A stretch of DNA of 64,000 nucleotides, taken from NCBI GenBank assembly GCA_947683425.1, contig CANTUQ010000043.1:6209501-6273500 (forward strand), given 5' to 3'. Positions 23,401-36,041 of the stretch are shown here, piece by piece. Every line of letters begins with the position of its first letter. Position 1 is the first letter of the stretch. The stretch comes from Excoecaria cochinchinensis (Eukaryota; Streptophyta; Magnoliopsida; Malpighiales; Euphorbiaceae). A program made the position numbers and the translations under genes. The notes under the pieces were generated by a model, which saw only the letters and a list, made by a program, of their open reading frames with translations, searched no databases and was not told the DNA's origin.

Positions 23401-24108
23401 CCAGAGGAAGACCAAGTAGTGAAACAGCTGAAAAAGAGCTCAGCTCAGATATCGATTTGGGATTTGTTGAGGCAGTCCCTATCACATAGGCACAAGTTAG
23501 TAGAAGCCCTATGTGAGTCCACTATTGCAACTACCATGTCCCCAACAGAGCTATTAGACATTGTGAAAGGGAGTGCCGGGGAAAATTTGGTTTACTCATA
23601 TACTGATTTGTAGGCAGAAGGTCGTAATCATAACCGTCCTCTTTATATAAGGGCACAGATCAATGAAAAGCATACCGCCTGTGTTATGGTAGATAACGGT
23701 TCTTCCATAAATGTGTACCCTTTAGTGGCAATGCCAGCTTTTGGATTGAAAGAGGATATGTTAACCAAATCATATCTTATAATCACCGTTTATGACAACT
23801 CCTGAAGGCAAGCATCAGGGACCATTAAAGCAATAGTAAAGACCGGGCTGGTAGAGACGGAGGTTGAATTTGTAGTCCTACCCATTCCAGCTAATTTCTC
23901 AGTATTGTTGGGTAGACCGTTGTTCCATAAGTTAGGGGTTCCATCTACCTTGGACCAAATGATAAAGATCCCATATGAAGGACAGGTAGTGAGGATAAGA
24001 GCTGCCAGGAAAAATCAGGTGTCCATCTTTGAGATTGCAAGGGAATCTTTCAATGGTTTTCATGTCGCCGTGATAAATGGAGAAGATGATTCAGCTACCA
24101 GAGAAGGT
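23401..24108 (+). pseudogene. Tat-2 protease region
   Basis: Retropepsin-like domain with active-site region MVDNGSSINVYP near 23688, and SVLLGRPLFHKLGVP near 23900. An in-frame stop lies near 23800. After about 24108 the reading jumps directly to the end of RT, so the whole RT catalytic core, including the DD motif, is deleted. Confidence 0.8.
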
Positions 24109-24898
24109 CACTTCGAGGCATCATATAAATTCTTTCGAAGGATTGATAGATATAACTTGTGCCTAAACCCTGAGAAGTGTATCTTTGGAGTTACCTTGGG
24201 AAAGCTTTTGGGACATGTTATCAGTCAATGAGGAATTGAGATCGATCCCGATAAGGTGAAGGACATCAAGGATATACCTGTGCCCCAAAAGGAAAAGGAT
24301 GTCAGGAGTTTCCTAGGGAAATTGCAATACATCAGCCGATTTATCGCTAAGCTTACATCCATTTGAAAGCCCATATTTAAACTGCTCAAGAAGAATCAGC
24401 CTGTGATATGGAATAATGGCTATCAAACGGCTTTCAAAACCATTAAAGAATATTTGTTAAACTCCCTAGTTTTGAGACCGCCTCAGCCAGTCAAGCCTCT
24501 AATCCTGTACCTGGCAATAGAAGATAGCTCCGTAGGTACCATGATGGCTCATGAGGATGATTCAGAGTAGAATTTGCAGTTTACTATCTTAGTAAGAAGT
24601 TTCTTTCTTATGACATTAAATATACCGAAGTCAAAAATATCTGCCTAGCAGTGATTTGAGCCTCTAAGAAATTAAGACATTACTTCCATTCTTATAAGGT
24701 ACAAGCTGTTGCAAAACAAAATCCTCTCAGGTATCTTCAGGAAGCTCCCTCTTTGCTGAGAAAGTGGTTACTGCTCCTACAAGAATTTGATGTTGAATAT
24801 GTCACCCGAAAATAATCAAAGGGCGTGCAGTAGCAGAATTCTTAACAGATCATCCCATTGAAGGAGATCAAGTCGATTATAACTTCCCATACGAAGAT
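24109..24898 (+). pseudogene. Tat-2 end of RT and RNase H, broken
   Basis: Begins FRRIDRYNLCLNPEKC and goes through RSFLGKLQYISRF (RT thumb and connection) to the RNase H tail YKVQAVAKQNPLRYL, matching positions 1-236. Multiple stops are present. It ends at the 24904-28641 LTR insertion, and the gene resumes at 28647. Confidence 0.82.
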
Positions 24899-24903
24899 GT
24901 TAT

Positions 24904-27900
24904 TGTAACACCCATATACCCGTGAAAGATACGGATATCGGATGTCACCACAATGCACTAAAACACACTATAACTCACTCAATAGATTCAGTAGAATTTT
25001 TTTTTGGCAACAATCACAATTATATATACACAATAACACAATGGTTGCACTAACACACAATTCAAATACTTATACCATACATCCTTCCTTTCATCCACTG
25101 CGGTCATATACATGCCATGCAAATCCATCTATTCTTACTGCCAAATACTTCATCCGGTCGTCACTATATCTTCGACCACATCAAAATCTTCTATAACCTG
25201 TGCGCAGTAACACTTTACGCGCTGAGCATTAAAAACGCCCAGTGGTGGGTACATATCCTAAATTTTTCACTATACTAATTAAATACATACATGAATGAGC
25301 ACACAAAGTATCTTTTCATTTAAACTATATGTACATCAATTCTTTTAACTATTATCTGTCAATTACCTTTTAATCGTTTATTTTACATTATTGTTGACAA
25401 ATTACATTTTAGTCTCTAGACTTCCACTAATTTACAGTTTTGTTCTTCACTTTTCATTTATTTACCATAATGCCATTGATTAACCCAATTTTCTTATTTA
25501 ACATACAATTTACCATTTAGCCCAAAATAAAATAAACTAATATATATATTTCATTTAACCATATACATGTAATAATATTCATTATCACCATTAAATCCTT
25601 TATATAAAATCATATATGCAAACAATACACATGAAAATCTAAATTTGCGATTTGGTCCTTCAAATATGGCATATTTATAATTTAGTCCCTAAACTATAGC
25701 ATATTTACACAAATGGCACCAATTTAGTTCATTTACTTATTTAACCCATTGTTTTATTATCTAAAATATTCACATTATACTATCATTATTTTTCTTAATC
25801 AATATTTCCATCAATAATTTAATTAATTATCAAATTGAAATTCTAATTCATCTTGAATCCTAATCCAATTAGAATTCTAATCCATATTGACTTCTAATTC
25901 ATTTAGAGTTCGATTCCTAATTGACTTCTAATTCATTTAAAGTTCTAATCCAATTAGACTTTATTAATTACATCTAAGTCCTTTAACTTACCATACTTTT
26001 GTAAAACTACAATTGGGTTCTCATCTTTTTCAATAATTACAATTATGTCCCTTACTTTCTTTTAATTACCAAAATGCCCTTATCTATACTTATTTTCCAT
26101 CTTCTTTCTTTTCTTACCTGCAAAATTACATTTTAGTCCCTAATTTTGATTTCTTCTCACTATTATCATTTTAATTACACTTTTCGTTTAACTTACTCCA
26201 TTTTTATCTATTAAGTATACAATTACTGTTTTACCCCTAACTTTCTATTTCTTTCATTTTAGTTCATCTTCACTTATTTTCTTATTTATCATTATTTTAA
26301 TCAATTTAATTAAATATTTACCATAATGCCCCTAATCTTTTACATAATTACCATTTAGGCCTTAGGGTACCTTTTTTAAGTCGAATTTCATTTTAGTCCT
26401 TATCTCGTTTTATGTTATCCTTATCCTTATTTTATTCCATACTTATCTTATCTCTATCTTATCTTATCACTTTATCTTATTGTATCACTTAATCTTATCT
26501 TATCACTTTATCTTATCTTATCACTTAATTACATATATAATCATTTAATTATTCATCCCTTTTTCACTGTATTTCTCAAATAATCTTATTTTAATTCATT
26601 TTTCTTACTTTGCCCCTAGTACCATCCAGTAGGATTCACTAGATTGGATATGCGGGATTGGGTTTTATAACCCTAACCTACTGAAGTGGCCACTTGGGGG
26701 CTAAGTGTCGGAATGGCACTAGGGTGCCAAATTACACTCCGATGTCACTACACTCGGAGTGGCCACTAGGGGGCCAAATTACGCTCCGACGTCACTACAC
26801 TTACACTTCACACTGCATTGACATTTGTAAGTAGACCGTCATTGGTCTACAATTGCAAGTCGCCATAACTTGCTACCGCGGCATACACTGACATCCCTAT
26901 GGCTAGCCATCTATATCCTGAACTAGATTTACTACCAGATCACTAAGGGCAATACATATTCATCATTCAATTCATTTTCCACTTATATTACAATTTAGAA
27001 CAAATCCACAATATAAATCAGTACAGTACAGTTTCACTTTTGGTTCATTCTTTTTCCATCAGTTCCATTCCAATTCACATCATTTTCATTCAATTATCAT
27101 TATATACAATGAAATTCTATAAATTATCATAATATACCATATTATTATCATGGATACCATTCGACCAAGTTAGCTTTCATTCACTACAATTTATTCTTTT
27201 CACATTAATCACTCATTTAGCTATGTTACATAATAAATTACTTAGATGTACTTTATTTTAGTATTTTATCACAAAACATACATGATTACCATGTTAAATA
27301 CCATTCGGCCAACCTATTACACATCCACCATAGATTCTTTTTATCACCTTTATCATTTCATTTAGCTAATTGACAAGCTCATTAACATAGTTATACCATT
27401 AAATCCATCAAAACACATAAAAATTACATTTTTACATACTTATACCATTCGACCTACATGTTGTCCATAGTATATAGTTTATTTATTTTCATTTTAATCA
27501 TTCAAAATCTCATTTTTAACCTTCCTAAACATGAATATATGGTTTGATTCAATTAAACATGCATATTTCACATACTTTATGTTTAAACATAACTAAAAAT
27601 CATACTTTTAACATGGAAAAAGGATGATATTATATCCACTAACCTTATTTTCTTGTTATCCACATCTTAAATATCCTTCCATAGCTATGGCTCCTTAAAA
27701 CACCATCACTTTCCTTATGCTCAATTTGACACATAAACTTTTCCATTTATTTTCTTCCACTTCTAGCACTCCAAATGGACTCCAGTCACCATCAACAGAT
27801 TCTAGAGAGGTTTCAATTTATTTAGAAGGATTAGATGTGAGGATAGATTGGAAGAGAAATGAAAAAAAAAATGGAGGAAGAATGGAGAAACATCACTTTG

Positions 27901-28641
27901 GCCAAAGGGAGGAGGAGGGAGGTCGGTTTCTCTAGGGATTTCTCCAAATAAATATGGTCTTAAGGGGTATTTATAGGTATAATTTAAACTAAATCGGTCA
28001 AATCAAAGGGGTCCAACTGGTTTGAACCAAAATTTCAATTTTTTGGTCAAATTCCACTGTTTCTAAGTATCTATTCATTTCTCAACTCATTTCCACCCTA
28101 GCTAGTTCCATCATGCTTAAAATATATAAATTAGCATCCCTGAAAAAGGTTAGCTCAATCGGAGCCCGTTTGGGGCTCGGTTCACTTAAACCCTTTTCGG
28201 TTCTACCGTAAAACACCAATCTAATACTGTAAAAAATTACTAAAAATTATTTTATGCCTTTACACTTCCCACATTACACCCTTTTGTGCTCAATAACTAT
28301 TTTTAAAAATTCAGTTAAAGTTCGATCAAATCTTGGTTCAATTGGACCGAACCAGATGCTAACTTCTGTTTGACTTTCGGAGCCTTATATAACCTCATTT
28401 TCACTCCAAATTATACCACCAGACTCCTTATAACTTGTACTTTCCAATGGTCCAATAAAATATTTTCCACTATTGGCTTCTAGGGAGGTCACCCATCATA
28501 GGATTTCTATGCCTCGAGCACGTTTAGCCTCTTAACTCCTTTGTAATTCAGGATACTAGAACTATTGTTTTAACACTAAAATCACACTAAAGACTCTACA
28601 GAATTCACGGATCGATACAATACCAGTTTCATGCCATTACA
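24904..28641 (-). mobile_element. Solo LTR, 3.7 kb, minus strand, in Tat-2 pol
   Basis: The sequence runs from TGTAACACCC to a closing TTACA and splits Tat-2 pol between RNase H and the second RNase H. Flanks are GTTAT (24899-24903) and ACTAT (28642-28646), a decayed 5-bp duplication. In its own orientation it ends GGGTGTTACA, like the Tekay-related LTRs, and has a diverged CTGGGCG...TGCTCAG dyad at 25222-25242. A TATA-like CCTATAAATA (minus) lies near 27967-27976. No internal coding region, primer site or second LTR was seen. The 72-residue frame at 27717-27935 is not supported as a gene. Confidence 0.75.
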
Positions 28642-28646
28642 ACTAT

Positions 28647-29248
28647 GGCCATTGTGGTTCAAGGTTGGTAATTGTATTTTGATGGGGCAATTAATAATAA
28701 GGGAGCAGGAGCAGAAATCATCTTTACATCCCCTAACGGTGAAAAACTGCCATTGGCTAAGAAATTAAGGTATAAAACCACCAATAATGAAGCTGAGTAC
28801 GAAGCCTGCATTTTCAAGCTGGAAGCACTATAGCCTTAGGGGCAAAGAGAGCAAAGGTTTTAGGGGATTCATCACTAATAACTACCAGATTCAGGGTGAA
28901 TGGGCCGTAAAAGAAGAACGATTGATGCCATATGTGAAACACTTAAAGATATTGAGCAGTCAGTTAGAAATATGTACTTTTCACTTCGTTCCAAGAGATG
29001 AGAATCAGTTAGCAGATGCGCTCGCAACTTTGGTGTCAATATGGGATAATCCAAAAGGGGTAGCCATGAAGCCTATCTTGATCTCATGTTTTGAGAAGCC
29101 TAGTTTTGAGTCTGATCAAATCATAGAAGTTGAAGACGTTGATGAAAAACTGTGGTACTACAATATTCAAAATTACTTAAAAAAGATGGTATTCCCAAAA
29201 CAAGCCACTGAAAAGGATCAAAGGTTAATCCGCAAACTATCTATCTAA
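28647..29248 (+). pseudogene. Tat-2 second RNase H, broken
   Basis: Archaeal-type RNase H region (YFDGAINNKGAGAEI, NNEAEYEACIF, DENQLADALATLVS), colinear with 9820-10400 in Tat-1. A frameshift lies near 28833, so the start and end are in different frames. The second RNase H marks the Tat/Ogre lineage. Confidence 0.85.
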
Positions 29249-30269
29249 TTCATTAGTATAAACGGTGTGCAATACAAAAGGCAAGCAGATGGCATTTAGC
29301 TAAGATGTTTGGGTGAGAAAGAAGCTGAGAGGGTTATAGAGGAAACTCATGCTGGGGTTTGTGAAGCTCACATGAATGGCCTAGCATTAGCAAAGAAAAT
29401 CATGTGATAATTATTGGCTCACAATAGATACGGATTACTAAAAATATGTGAAGCAGTGTCAATTGTGCCAATAGTACACGGATTTGAGGCATCTGTCGGT
29501 CTCAGAATTGCACAATTTAACATTGCTATGGCCATTTGCGGTTTGAGGTATAGATATCATGGGTGAGATACACCCTACAGCCTCTAATGGACAGGCTTAA
29601 TCTTTCAAAAAGATTAACGCCCGGGACATGGCTAAGTTCATCGAGCGAAATTTGATATATAGGTATGGCCTCCCATATCACATTGTGCCTGATAACGAGA
29701 TACAATTTATGGCTGAAACTAAGAAGCTCCTCTAGAAGTATGGCATCGAGCATCACAAGTCCTCTCCATATCGTCCATAAGCTAATGGGGCAGTTGAAAT
29801 GGCTAATAAAAATGTCAAAAAGATCTTGTCTAAAATGGTTCAGAATTACAAGGATTTGGTAAAAAAGTTGTCTTTTGCACTCTAGGGCTATAGAACCACC
29901 GTTAGAACCTCTACGGGAGCTACGCCTTATTCTTTGGTGTATGGGACGAAAGCAGTGTTGCCGGTTGAGGTAAAGCTCAGGTCTTTAAGAATAGCCCTGG
30001 AATCTTATATCTCATAGGCCGAATGGGCACAGTAGCAGCTGCAACAGTTGAATATGTTAGATAAGAATAGGTTATGGGCTTATTATCACAACCAAATCTA
30101 TCAAAAAAGACTTGCTCGATCATTCGAGAAAAAGGTCAGAAGGCATTCGCTAAAGGAAGGAGATCTGATTTTTAAACAAATGAGACCAGGTGTTCCAGAC
30201 ATACGCGATAAATTTCGGCCAACATGAGAAGGTTCGTTTGTCCTTAAAAAGTTGATATCTAAGGAAGTA
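29249..30269 (+). pseudogene. Tat-2 integrase, broken
   Basis: Remains of the HHCC finger (HMNGLALAKKIM, then CQLCQ) and the core (RYGLPYHIVPDN), with many stops and a gap near 29600 that removes part of the core. The C-terminal part (MRPGVPDIRDKFRPT) is longer than in Tat-1. The frame is cut at 30269 by Tat-3 and resumes at 59892. Confidence 0.82.
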
Positions 30270-30496
30270 GCGATTATAGACACCGGGTCCTGATGCAGCG
30301 TAGACCGAAGTTACCCAATGATGAAAATGAAACCTATTCACAGGAAATAAGACAAATAGAAGTGATGATTTCCTTGAAAAATACCCTTAATTTTAATATA
30401 TACATATATATATCAATTTTTTATTGCTTCCGGTGGCCTACGGCTTTGTGCTAGCGCGGGGCGCGTGAAGTGCCACACGCGGGCAGCCTCCATGCA

Positions 30497-30573
30497 CCTC
30501 ACACTTGTGAGGCCCATCTCACAACTGTGAGATGCAGCCTCACCCCTGAGAGGCCCATCTCACGATTGTGAGA
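30497..30573. repeat. Four 16-bp palindromes, 20-21-bp period, before the Tat-3 TATA box
   Basis: CCTCACACTTGTGAGG (30497), TCTCACAACTGTGAGA (30517), CCTCACCCCTGAGAGG (30538) and TCTCACGATTGTGAGA (30558). Outer pairs alternate C/G and T/A while the arms stay complementary. The TATA box follows 57 bp later. Confidence 0.9.
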
Positions 30574-30630
30574 GGTAATCAAGGGTCTTAAAAAGAAGGA
30601 TACCTGGGAAAACCTAATCCGGGATGGCGA

Positions 30631-30638
30631 TATAAAAG
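30631..30638 (+). promoter_or_regulatory. TATA box of the Tat-3 5' LTR
   Basis: TATAAAAG in the context GGCGATATAAAAGG, conserved in the other LTR at 57778-57785. Likely start of the full-length transcript about 30 bp downstream. Confidence 0.75.
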
Positions 30639-31307
30639 GAAAAATTAGAACCGAGGAGAGGAGGGAGGTTTTTTTGGGAACGGCAAAAACACCCAGAAAG
30701 AGAGAAAGACGGAAGAAAGTTTTGAGAGCAGGAAAACGATTTTTATTTTCAAAGCATTCTGAGATTGTTCTTGAATCAAGGAAATTAATTCCTGACGTTT
30801 TAGATTCAATCTCCTTTCATCTTTTCTTCAATGTAACTTTCATTCAAAGCTTTTCTCAGTCTTTTATTTTTAATCTTCTTTTCAAGCAAATCAACGAGGA
30901 AATCAGCCCTTCTTCATTTGCAAATCGAAAGTCATATCTGAGGGAAAATACTGGGATAAACCATCTCCTTCTTTCCTATTTGTTTCACTTCCTCATTTTA
31001 TTTTACCAGTTAATTCTCTTCATTGTACATATTGTATTTACTTCTCGTTTGATGTCGTTAATCTGTATATTGCATACTCCTCATTGTTTGTTATCTTAGA
31101 CAAATTTATTATGATTAATTGGCATGTTTATTGGTTTATTATCAATCGGTTTGATAGTATATTATCTTCTTTATTAGTCTGTTGGTGTTCCTCTATTTGT
31201 CTTTGTTCGTCTGAGTTATGCCTTTGGTTTTTTTGTTCGAGTCGTGATTTTTCGTCCGAGTCGTGCTCTACGTCTGAGTTGTGCCTTTGGTTTTTTTGTC
31301 TGAGTCT

Positions 31308-31377
31308 GCACGACTCGTGCATCCCTGTACGAGTCGTGCGCCCTTGCACGACTCGTGCAAGGATGCACGAGTCGTAC
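31308..31377. repeat. Four 13-bp palindromes, 19-bp period
   Basis: GCACGACTCGTGC (31308), GTACGAGTCGTGC (31327), GCACGACTCGTGC (31346) and GCACGAGTCGTAC (31365), each with a 6-base spacer. Partial units extend upstream to about 31200. A degraded equivalent is in the right LTR. Confidence 0.88.
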
Positions 31378-32755
31378 ACTTCTATCACCACTTCGTCTTC
31401 ATCTTTTCTTTCCTATTTTACCCAAGTATTCGAACACATAAACAGATGAGAATGCATGAAATATAATGTAATTTGCTCCATTTGTCTTGTTAATTTCCGT
31501 CTTAATTCACTTTGTTAATTTTTTAGTTTTTGCTCAATTTATCTGCTGTAATAATTATTAATGTTATTGTTGTTATGTTATTTATCACGACTTGATTATC
31601 TTTATTGAGTTATTTAATTCATCTATTTCACTTGCTTTTTATTTAATTGTTTATTCACATATTATTCATTTAATTTAACTTACTAACATTTTGTTTCATT
31701 TCCCTTTTTTATTGCCTCAAAATTTATTTATTTACATGGGACATATTTGTGCACGAGATGGAGGACCGTGAGATAAAAAACCTTCAAATTTAGGGTTTGC
31801 ATTCTTAATTGTGGTATTTCCTTTATTATATTATTTTTATGTTGCATGTAAAAATGTATTTTAGATTCATCTGTATTATAGGAAGTCATATTTTTTTATA
31901 ATAATTAATGAAATGAGATTTTCCCTAATAAAATGGACTAATGTCCTATTTTAACCAATAAAATGTCACTTTCAAATGGAGAATTAATTTTTATAAAATG
32001 GGATCACTCATCCCTATTTTCTCAATCAATACCCAAAAATAATTCTCCAATTTTTTAAGTTAATAAAAAGGAACCAATGTTCCTAAAATTTAATAAATCT
32101 CCCGATTTATGTATGATGCATTTTAATTATGTTTGATTTTGTTTGTTTCTTTTAAATTTATGTTCATATATTTTGTGGGCCCTTGTAATTAATTATTTTT
32201 GCGGCAACATTATTTAGCCTTTACTTGGGATTGTATTCTTTCCCAATTTCCATTTAAATTTTAATTAGCTTTCTTTCATATGTGATTGCATTCTGTCTCA
32301 ATTTCTCTTGTAATTGTGTGTTTGGCGTGTTTACTGCTTTTTTTTATCGCTTTCCTTATAGCTTTTATTTACTGCTTTCGAATGCTTGCGATGCGCTTTA
32401 AATTAAATGCATTAATTGCTTGAGAGGAGAGATAGAATTTTATGAAATTAAAAACTCATTTATAATTAATCAAGACATAAATAAGAGTGAAGTTCCGAAC
32501 TCTATCTCTGGTTTAGACCATAGAGGTTGGATGACCTTTCCCAATTTCTGGTAAATTGGGTGGCGACTTCAAAAATACCTCAAAGGTGCCTAAAGGCACC
32601 GTGAGACTAGATGATCCTTTTGAATTTTCTATTGGAAAGGAGGTGTCCAAGATGTCTCATGATGCCCAAGATCAAAAAGATGCGAACCAATCCCTTGAGC
32701 CCTAAAAGTGGGTCCCGCCTAAGAGGGCCTTTGCTAGGTTCGGCGCACGTCACAG

Positions 32756-32773
32756 TGGCGACTCCATTGCGGA
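32756..32773 (+). other. Primer binding site of Tat-3, tRNA-Arg
   Basis: TGGCGACTCCATTGCGGA, two bases off the tRNA-Arg complement, one base after the LTR end. Confidence 0.8.
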
Positions 32774-33874
32774 ACTTCGTGACTTTGCTCTGAAAGTGTT
32801 TTGGTTAAAATGTATAATTGGGTTTTTAAAACTTAAAATTCTATCTCTTTTCGAAAAATGCATTGCATCATTTTAGAGCCTTAGAATTACGCTAGTTGGT
32901 CCCTTATTTTACCCCAGTGCATTCCCGAAGCACGACCCTACTTTCACTCATTATAGGGAAGTGTTAGGGATAATCACCAGCCCAAGCCTAGTACCTCGTG
33001 GTATATTAAATAGAGACCCGATCGGTCGTCATGCTCATGATGAGCTAGACCCTTTGGTAGGGACCATGCTTGGATAGCCCTAAAGTAACACCACCCTTGA
33101 CCAAAGCTCATGTAAATAGCAATAGATACTTCTCCTAGGCAAAATGAACCGTAATACGATGCTTGCGATGTGGGCCGTTATATATTAAACAAAATCGAAC
33201 AAATTAAGTGGTTTTCTATCAAAGGCTTCCATGCCCCGGTAGGTTCACTTTAATTTGATTGAAGTGTTCAAATATGTAGCGGCCAAAACCCATACGCATG
33301 TGCTTTAAATTAAGAGTGTTATGCTGCCGATTTCCACCATGCACCATACGCGTCCATTAGGTTCCCCATTGATCCATGGATCAAACCCACCTAGGAAAGA
33401 GACCGCACGACCTCATGTATGGGAGTGATAAGGTTGGAAGGATCTATCTGCTTGCATGTAGTTGTGGATGCTGCACAGCGTACTCATGCATCGTGTGTCA
33501 TTCATGCATGTTAAAAAAAATATGCATTTCATTTTTTTGTGTGTGTATCCTTTTGTTTGCGTATTATTTTTCACATGTACATATCATCCTACGTATAATT
33601 TTTTCCATGCATCGCATCGTATCATTGTAATCTATTGATCTTTCACTCATCGAGGACCATCTACATAGCACGATCATGCATTACATGTCATCCATGCATC
33701 ATTCTAACTCCTCAATTTTTAGTCACTGAGGACCATTTGCTTGGGTGGTCTAGGGATCCTAGTGGAAGACTGATCAGAAATCCAATAACTGAGCTGCTAA
33801 GGTTATCGTCCGTATTGGATTCAGGTTGGGACAGAAATTTAGATTCTTTTTCAGAACAATCTTCTGGGTCGGTA
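32774..33874 (+). other. Tat-3 5' UTR
   Basis: About 1.1 kb without a recognisable gene, alignable in reverse with Tat-4 at 16214-17131. A stretch near 33720-33760 translates TEDHLLGWSRD in the gag frame and is also conserved in Tat-4, so the gag frame may begin upstream of the ATG at 33875. Confidence 0.7.
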
Positions 33875-35436
33875 ATGGCAGATCTACCACAAGAAATAAG
33901 TGCTTTAATGATGCAAGATCTGGACAAAAGATTTAAGGATTTTGAGAGGAAGATGTTAGCTATGATGGGGAGCATCGTCGCCCAGATGGCACCAAGTGCC
34001 GGGCAACCATCTGTGGCTCCTGCTGTGGAGCAAGTTAAAACCCCTATTATAGGGGAAACTCCTATAGCAACTGCCACTGTGCAACAACCACCTGTCGAGC
34101 TTAGAGTGGCAGCACTAGCTGAGCAGAGAAGGGTGAGCATTTTAGACTCGAGGGATGACCTTATAGAGGAGGGAGATGATGAGCTAGTGATTCCTCAAAC
34201 TATGATGGAAGAGTCCCTAAAATGCAGGATGATGTGGTGAAGAAGATGGAGGAAAGGATTGAGGTGATCATACGCCTATTGACGGCCGGAAAGGGGGTCA
34301 ACCCCGAAGGTATAGATCTGGGTGATGAAGAGCTGCTACCCCAGAGGTTCAAGATGCTGGATTTGCCAAAATTCGATGGTACTTCAGACCCTTCTGCACA
34401 CGTTAAGCAATATGCCCTGATCATGAAAGGCACGGGGCTGACGAAAAAGCAGAAGGTGGAGTATTTCTGTCTCAGTCTAATAGGGCCTACAATCGATTGG
34501 TACCATGGTTGGATAAAAGGTCTAGAGAAGATTGGGATTTGTTGACAGAAGAATTCCTTAAGCAATATGATTGTAGTATTAGAATGGAGATAACATTGAA
34601 AGACCTTGAGCTATTGTACTAGAAGCCTAGCAAGTCCTTCTATGACTATCTCACTTGGTGGATGAATCGGGTGATGGAGATAAAGAGGAAGCCTGATACG
34701 GCAGATCACATCAGGCTGTTCATTAGGAATGCAAGCCCGTACCTGAGGGAAGGGCTTAAGATGAAAGGGTTAAAAGATTTGGAGTCTTTAAAGGACATTG
34801 CCATAGAGGAAGAGAGTGAACACATGGTCAAGAAGGCGAGTGGTGAAGGGTTTGCTAAGAAGGGCTATAACAGTCAGAGTCCGAATAAGTGGGCAGGCTC
34901 CAGTAGTGGCAACAGGACTGAAAAGACAGCTGAGGTATCGGTTGTAGGGGTGAACCAAAGGCGCTTTTCGAATTTGGGCCGACCTTTATCCTGGGTGTTG
35001 AAGAGACTAATAAAAGAGGGAAAGCTGCAGCCCCTGCCGCCTAAGCCAGCAAAAACCCAAGGACAATCGGGTCATAAAGACGATGAGTATTGTGCTTTCC
35101 ACCAGTACACGGGGCATATGATGGACCGTTGCGTGAGGCTAAGGCATGAAGTTCAGGACTTGATCGACAACAAGCAAATCACTGATCCCGAACAAAGGGA
35201 AAGTAAAAAGAAGTTTACTTGTAATGTCGTGCCACCACCGTCTTCATGATCGGTTCAAGCCTGCCTAAATGGTATGTACTGCAAGACTTATTTGGTAATG
35301 GGCATGTCGCTATCACTCGCCCTAGGGCAGATGAAGCAGGGATTTTTGTAGCGGTGATAGATTATTGGTCCACTAGGGAGAGTGGGGAGGAAGATGAGGA
35401 AGGAAAACAAGAGGGATTGAAGAAACTCATGCCTTA
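33875..35436 (+). pseudogene. Tat-3 gag, broken by frameshift and stops
   Basis: Starts MADLPQEISALMMQD with a helical N-terminal part. A frame change falls near 34210-34230, then the matrix/capsid-like region (LPKFDGTSDPSAHVKQYA, KVEYFCLSLIGPTIDWY). Stops fall near 34543 and 34620. The zinc motif CAFHQYTGHMMDRC is near 35092-35130 and LPKWYVLQDLF at 35260. It ends at 35436 in an acidic linker that would normally lead to protease but instead abuts a second gag start. Confidence 0.85.
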
Positions 35437-35851
35437 ATGGCCCAAGAGATGGATAGAAGGTTCGAGGAGCTTGAGAAAAGGTTGTCGATCATGATTAAGG
35501 AAAGAATAGATGCCATGGCATTAATTCTTCAAGCTCGACTTATGGCGACTACCCTTAACCAAGTTGGATTAGCCACTATCGAGAAGGCCTACACAGCGAT
35601 GACCACGGCGTCTCCTTTTACTCCCAAGCCTAGGGACAAGGTTGCACTTGTTTCACCAGTCGAGTAAAGAGGAGATACAGGATCTACTCTAGAATGTGGC
35701 ATTATGCCTGAAGATGGCGAAGATACAGTGAGGATGCGTGCTCTGAAAAATGAAAGCCCGGGTATCCGCAACAATAGTAAGGGCAATGTTAAGAGGACGG
35801 GAGTGCCAACCACAAAAATGAATCAAAGGCACTATTCTAATTTGGGGAGAT
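35437..35851 (+). pseudogene. Second partial gag in Tat-3, left piece
   Basis: MAQEMDRRFEELEKRLSIM resembles the start of the first gag (LMMQDLDKRFKDFERKMLAM), so a second gag N-terminus is joined to the end of the first. The middle of gag is missing; the frame then goes to NQRHYSNLGR, which corresponds to a region before the zinc motif. The Athila element interrupts it, and the rest is at 49455. Confidence 0.75.
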
Positions 35852-36041
35852 TGATAACTTCAATATAGTGTTTAGTTTTCATAGTGTTTTTATATGATTT
35901 TAGGTGTTTAGTTGTGTTTTTGTGTTAGGTTTTGTTTCCTTTAGGTTGATTTTACTAATTTTAGTCAAATTGGAATTTTGATGCATTATAGATAGTTTTT
36001 GATTGATTTTTATGACACTTTGCAGGTGAGGTTCTAGTTAC

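Larger units (their letters stand above)
30275..32754 (+). repeat. 5' LTR of Tat-3
   Basis: Starts TATAGACACCGGG (one change from TGTAGA) and ends GCGCACGTCACA; it pairs with 57390-59886. It carries two palindrome arrays, a clear TATA box and, near its end, TGGCGACTTCA (32561-32571), a near-copy of the primer site. A 141-residue frame at 30674-31099 lies in LTR sequence and has no recognisable domain. Confidence 0.9.

Noticed and set aside
27717..27935. 72-residue frame in the 3.7-kb solo LTR
   Set aside because: No domain, and it is on the strand opposite to the LTR orientation.
30674..31099. 141-residue frame downstream of the Tat-3 TATA box
   Set aside because: It lies in LTR leader sequence, low-complexity, and is not preserved as one frame in the other LTR.
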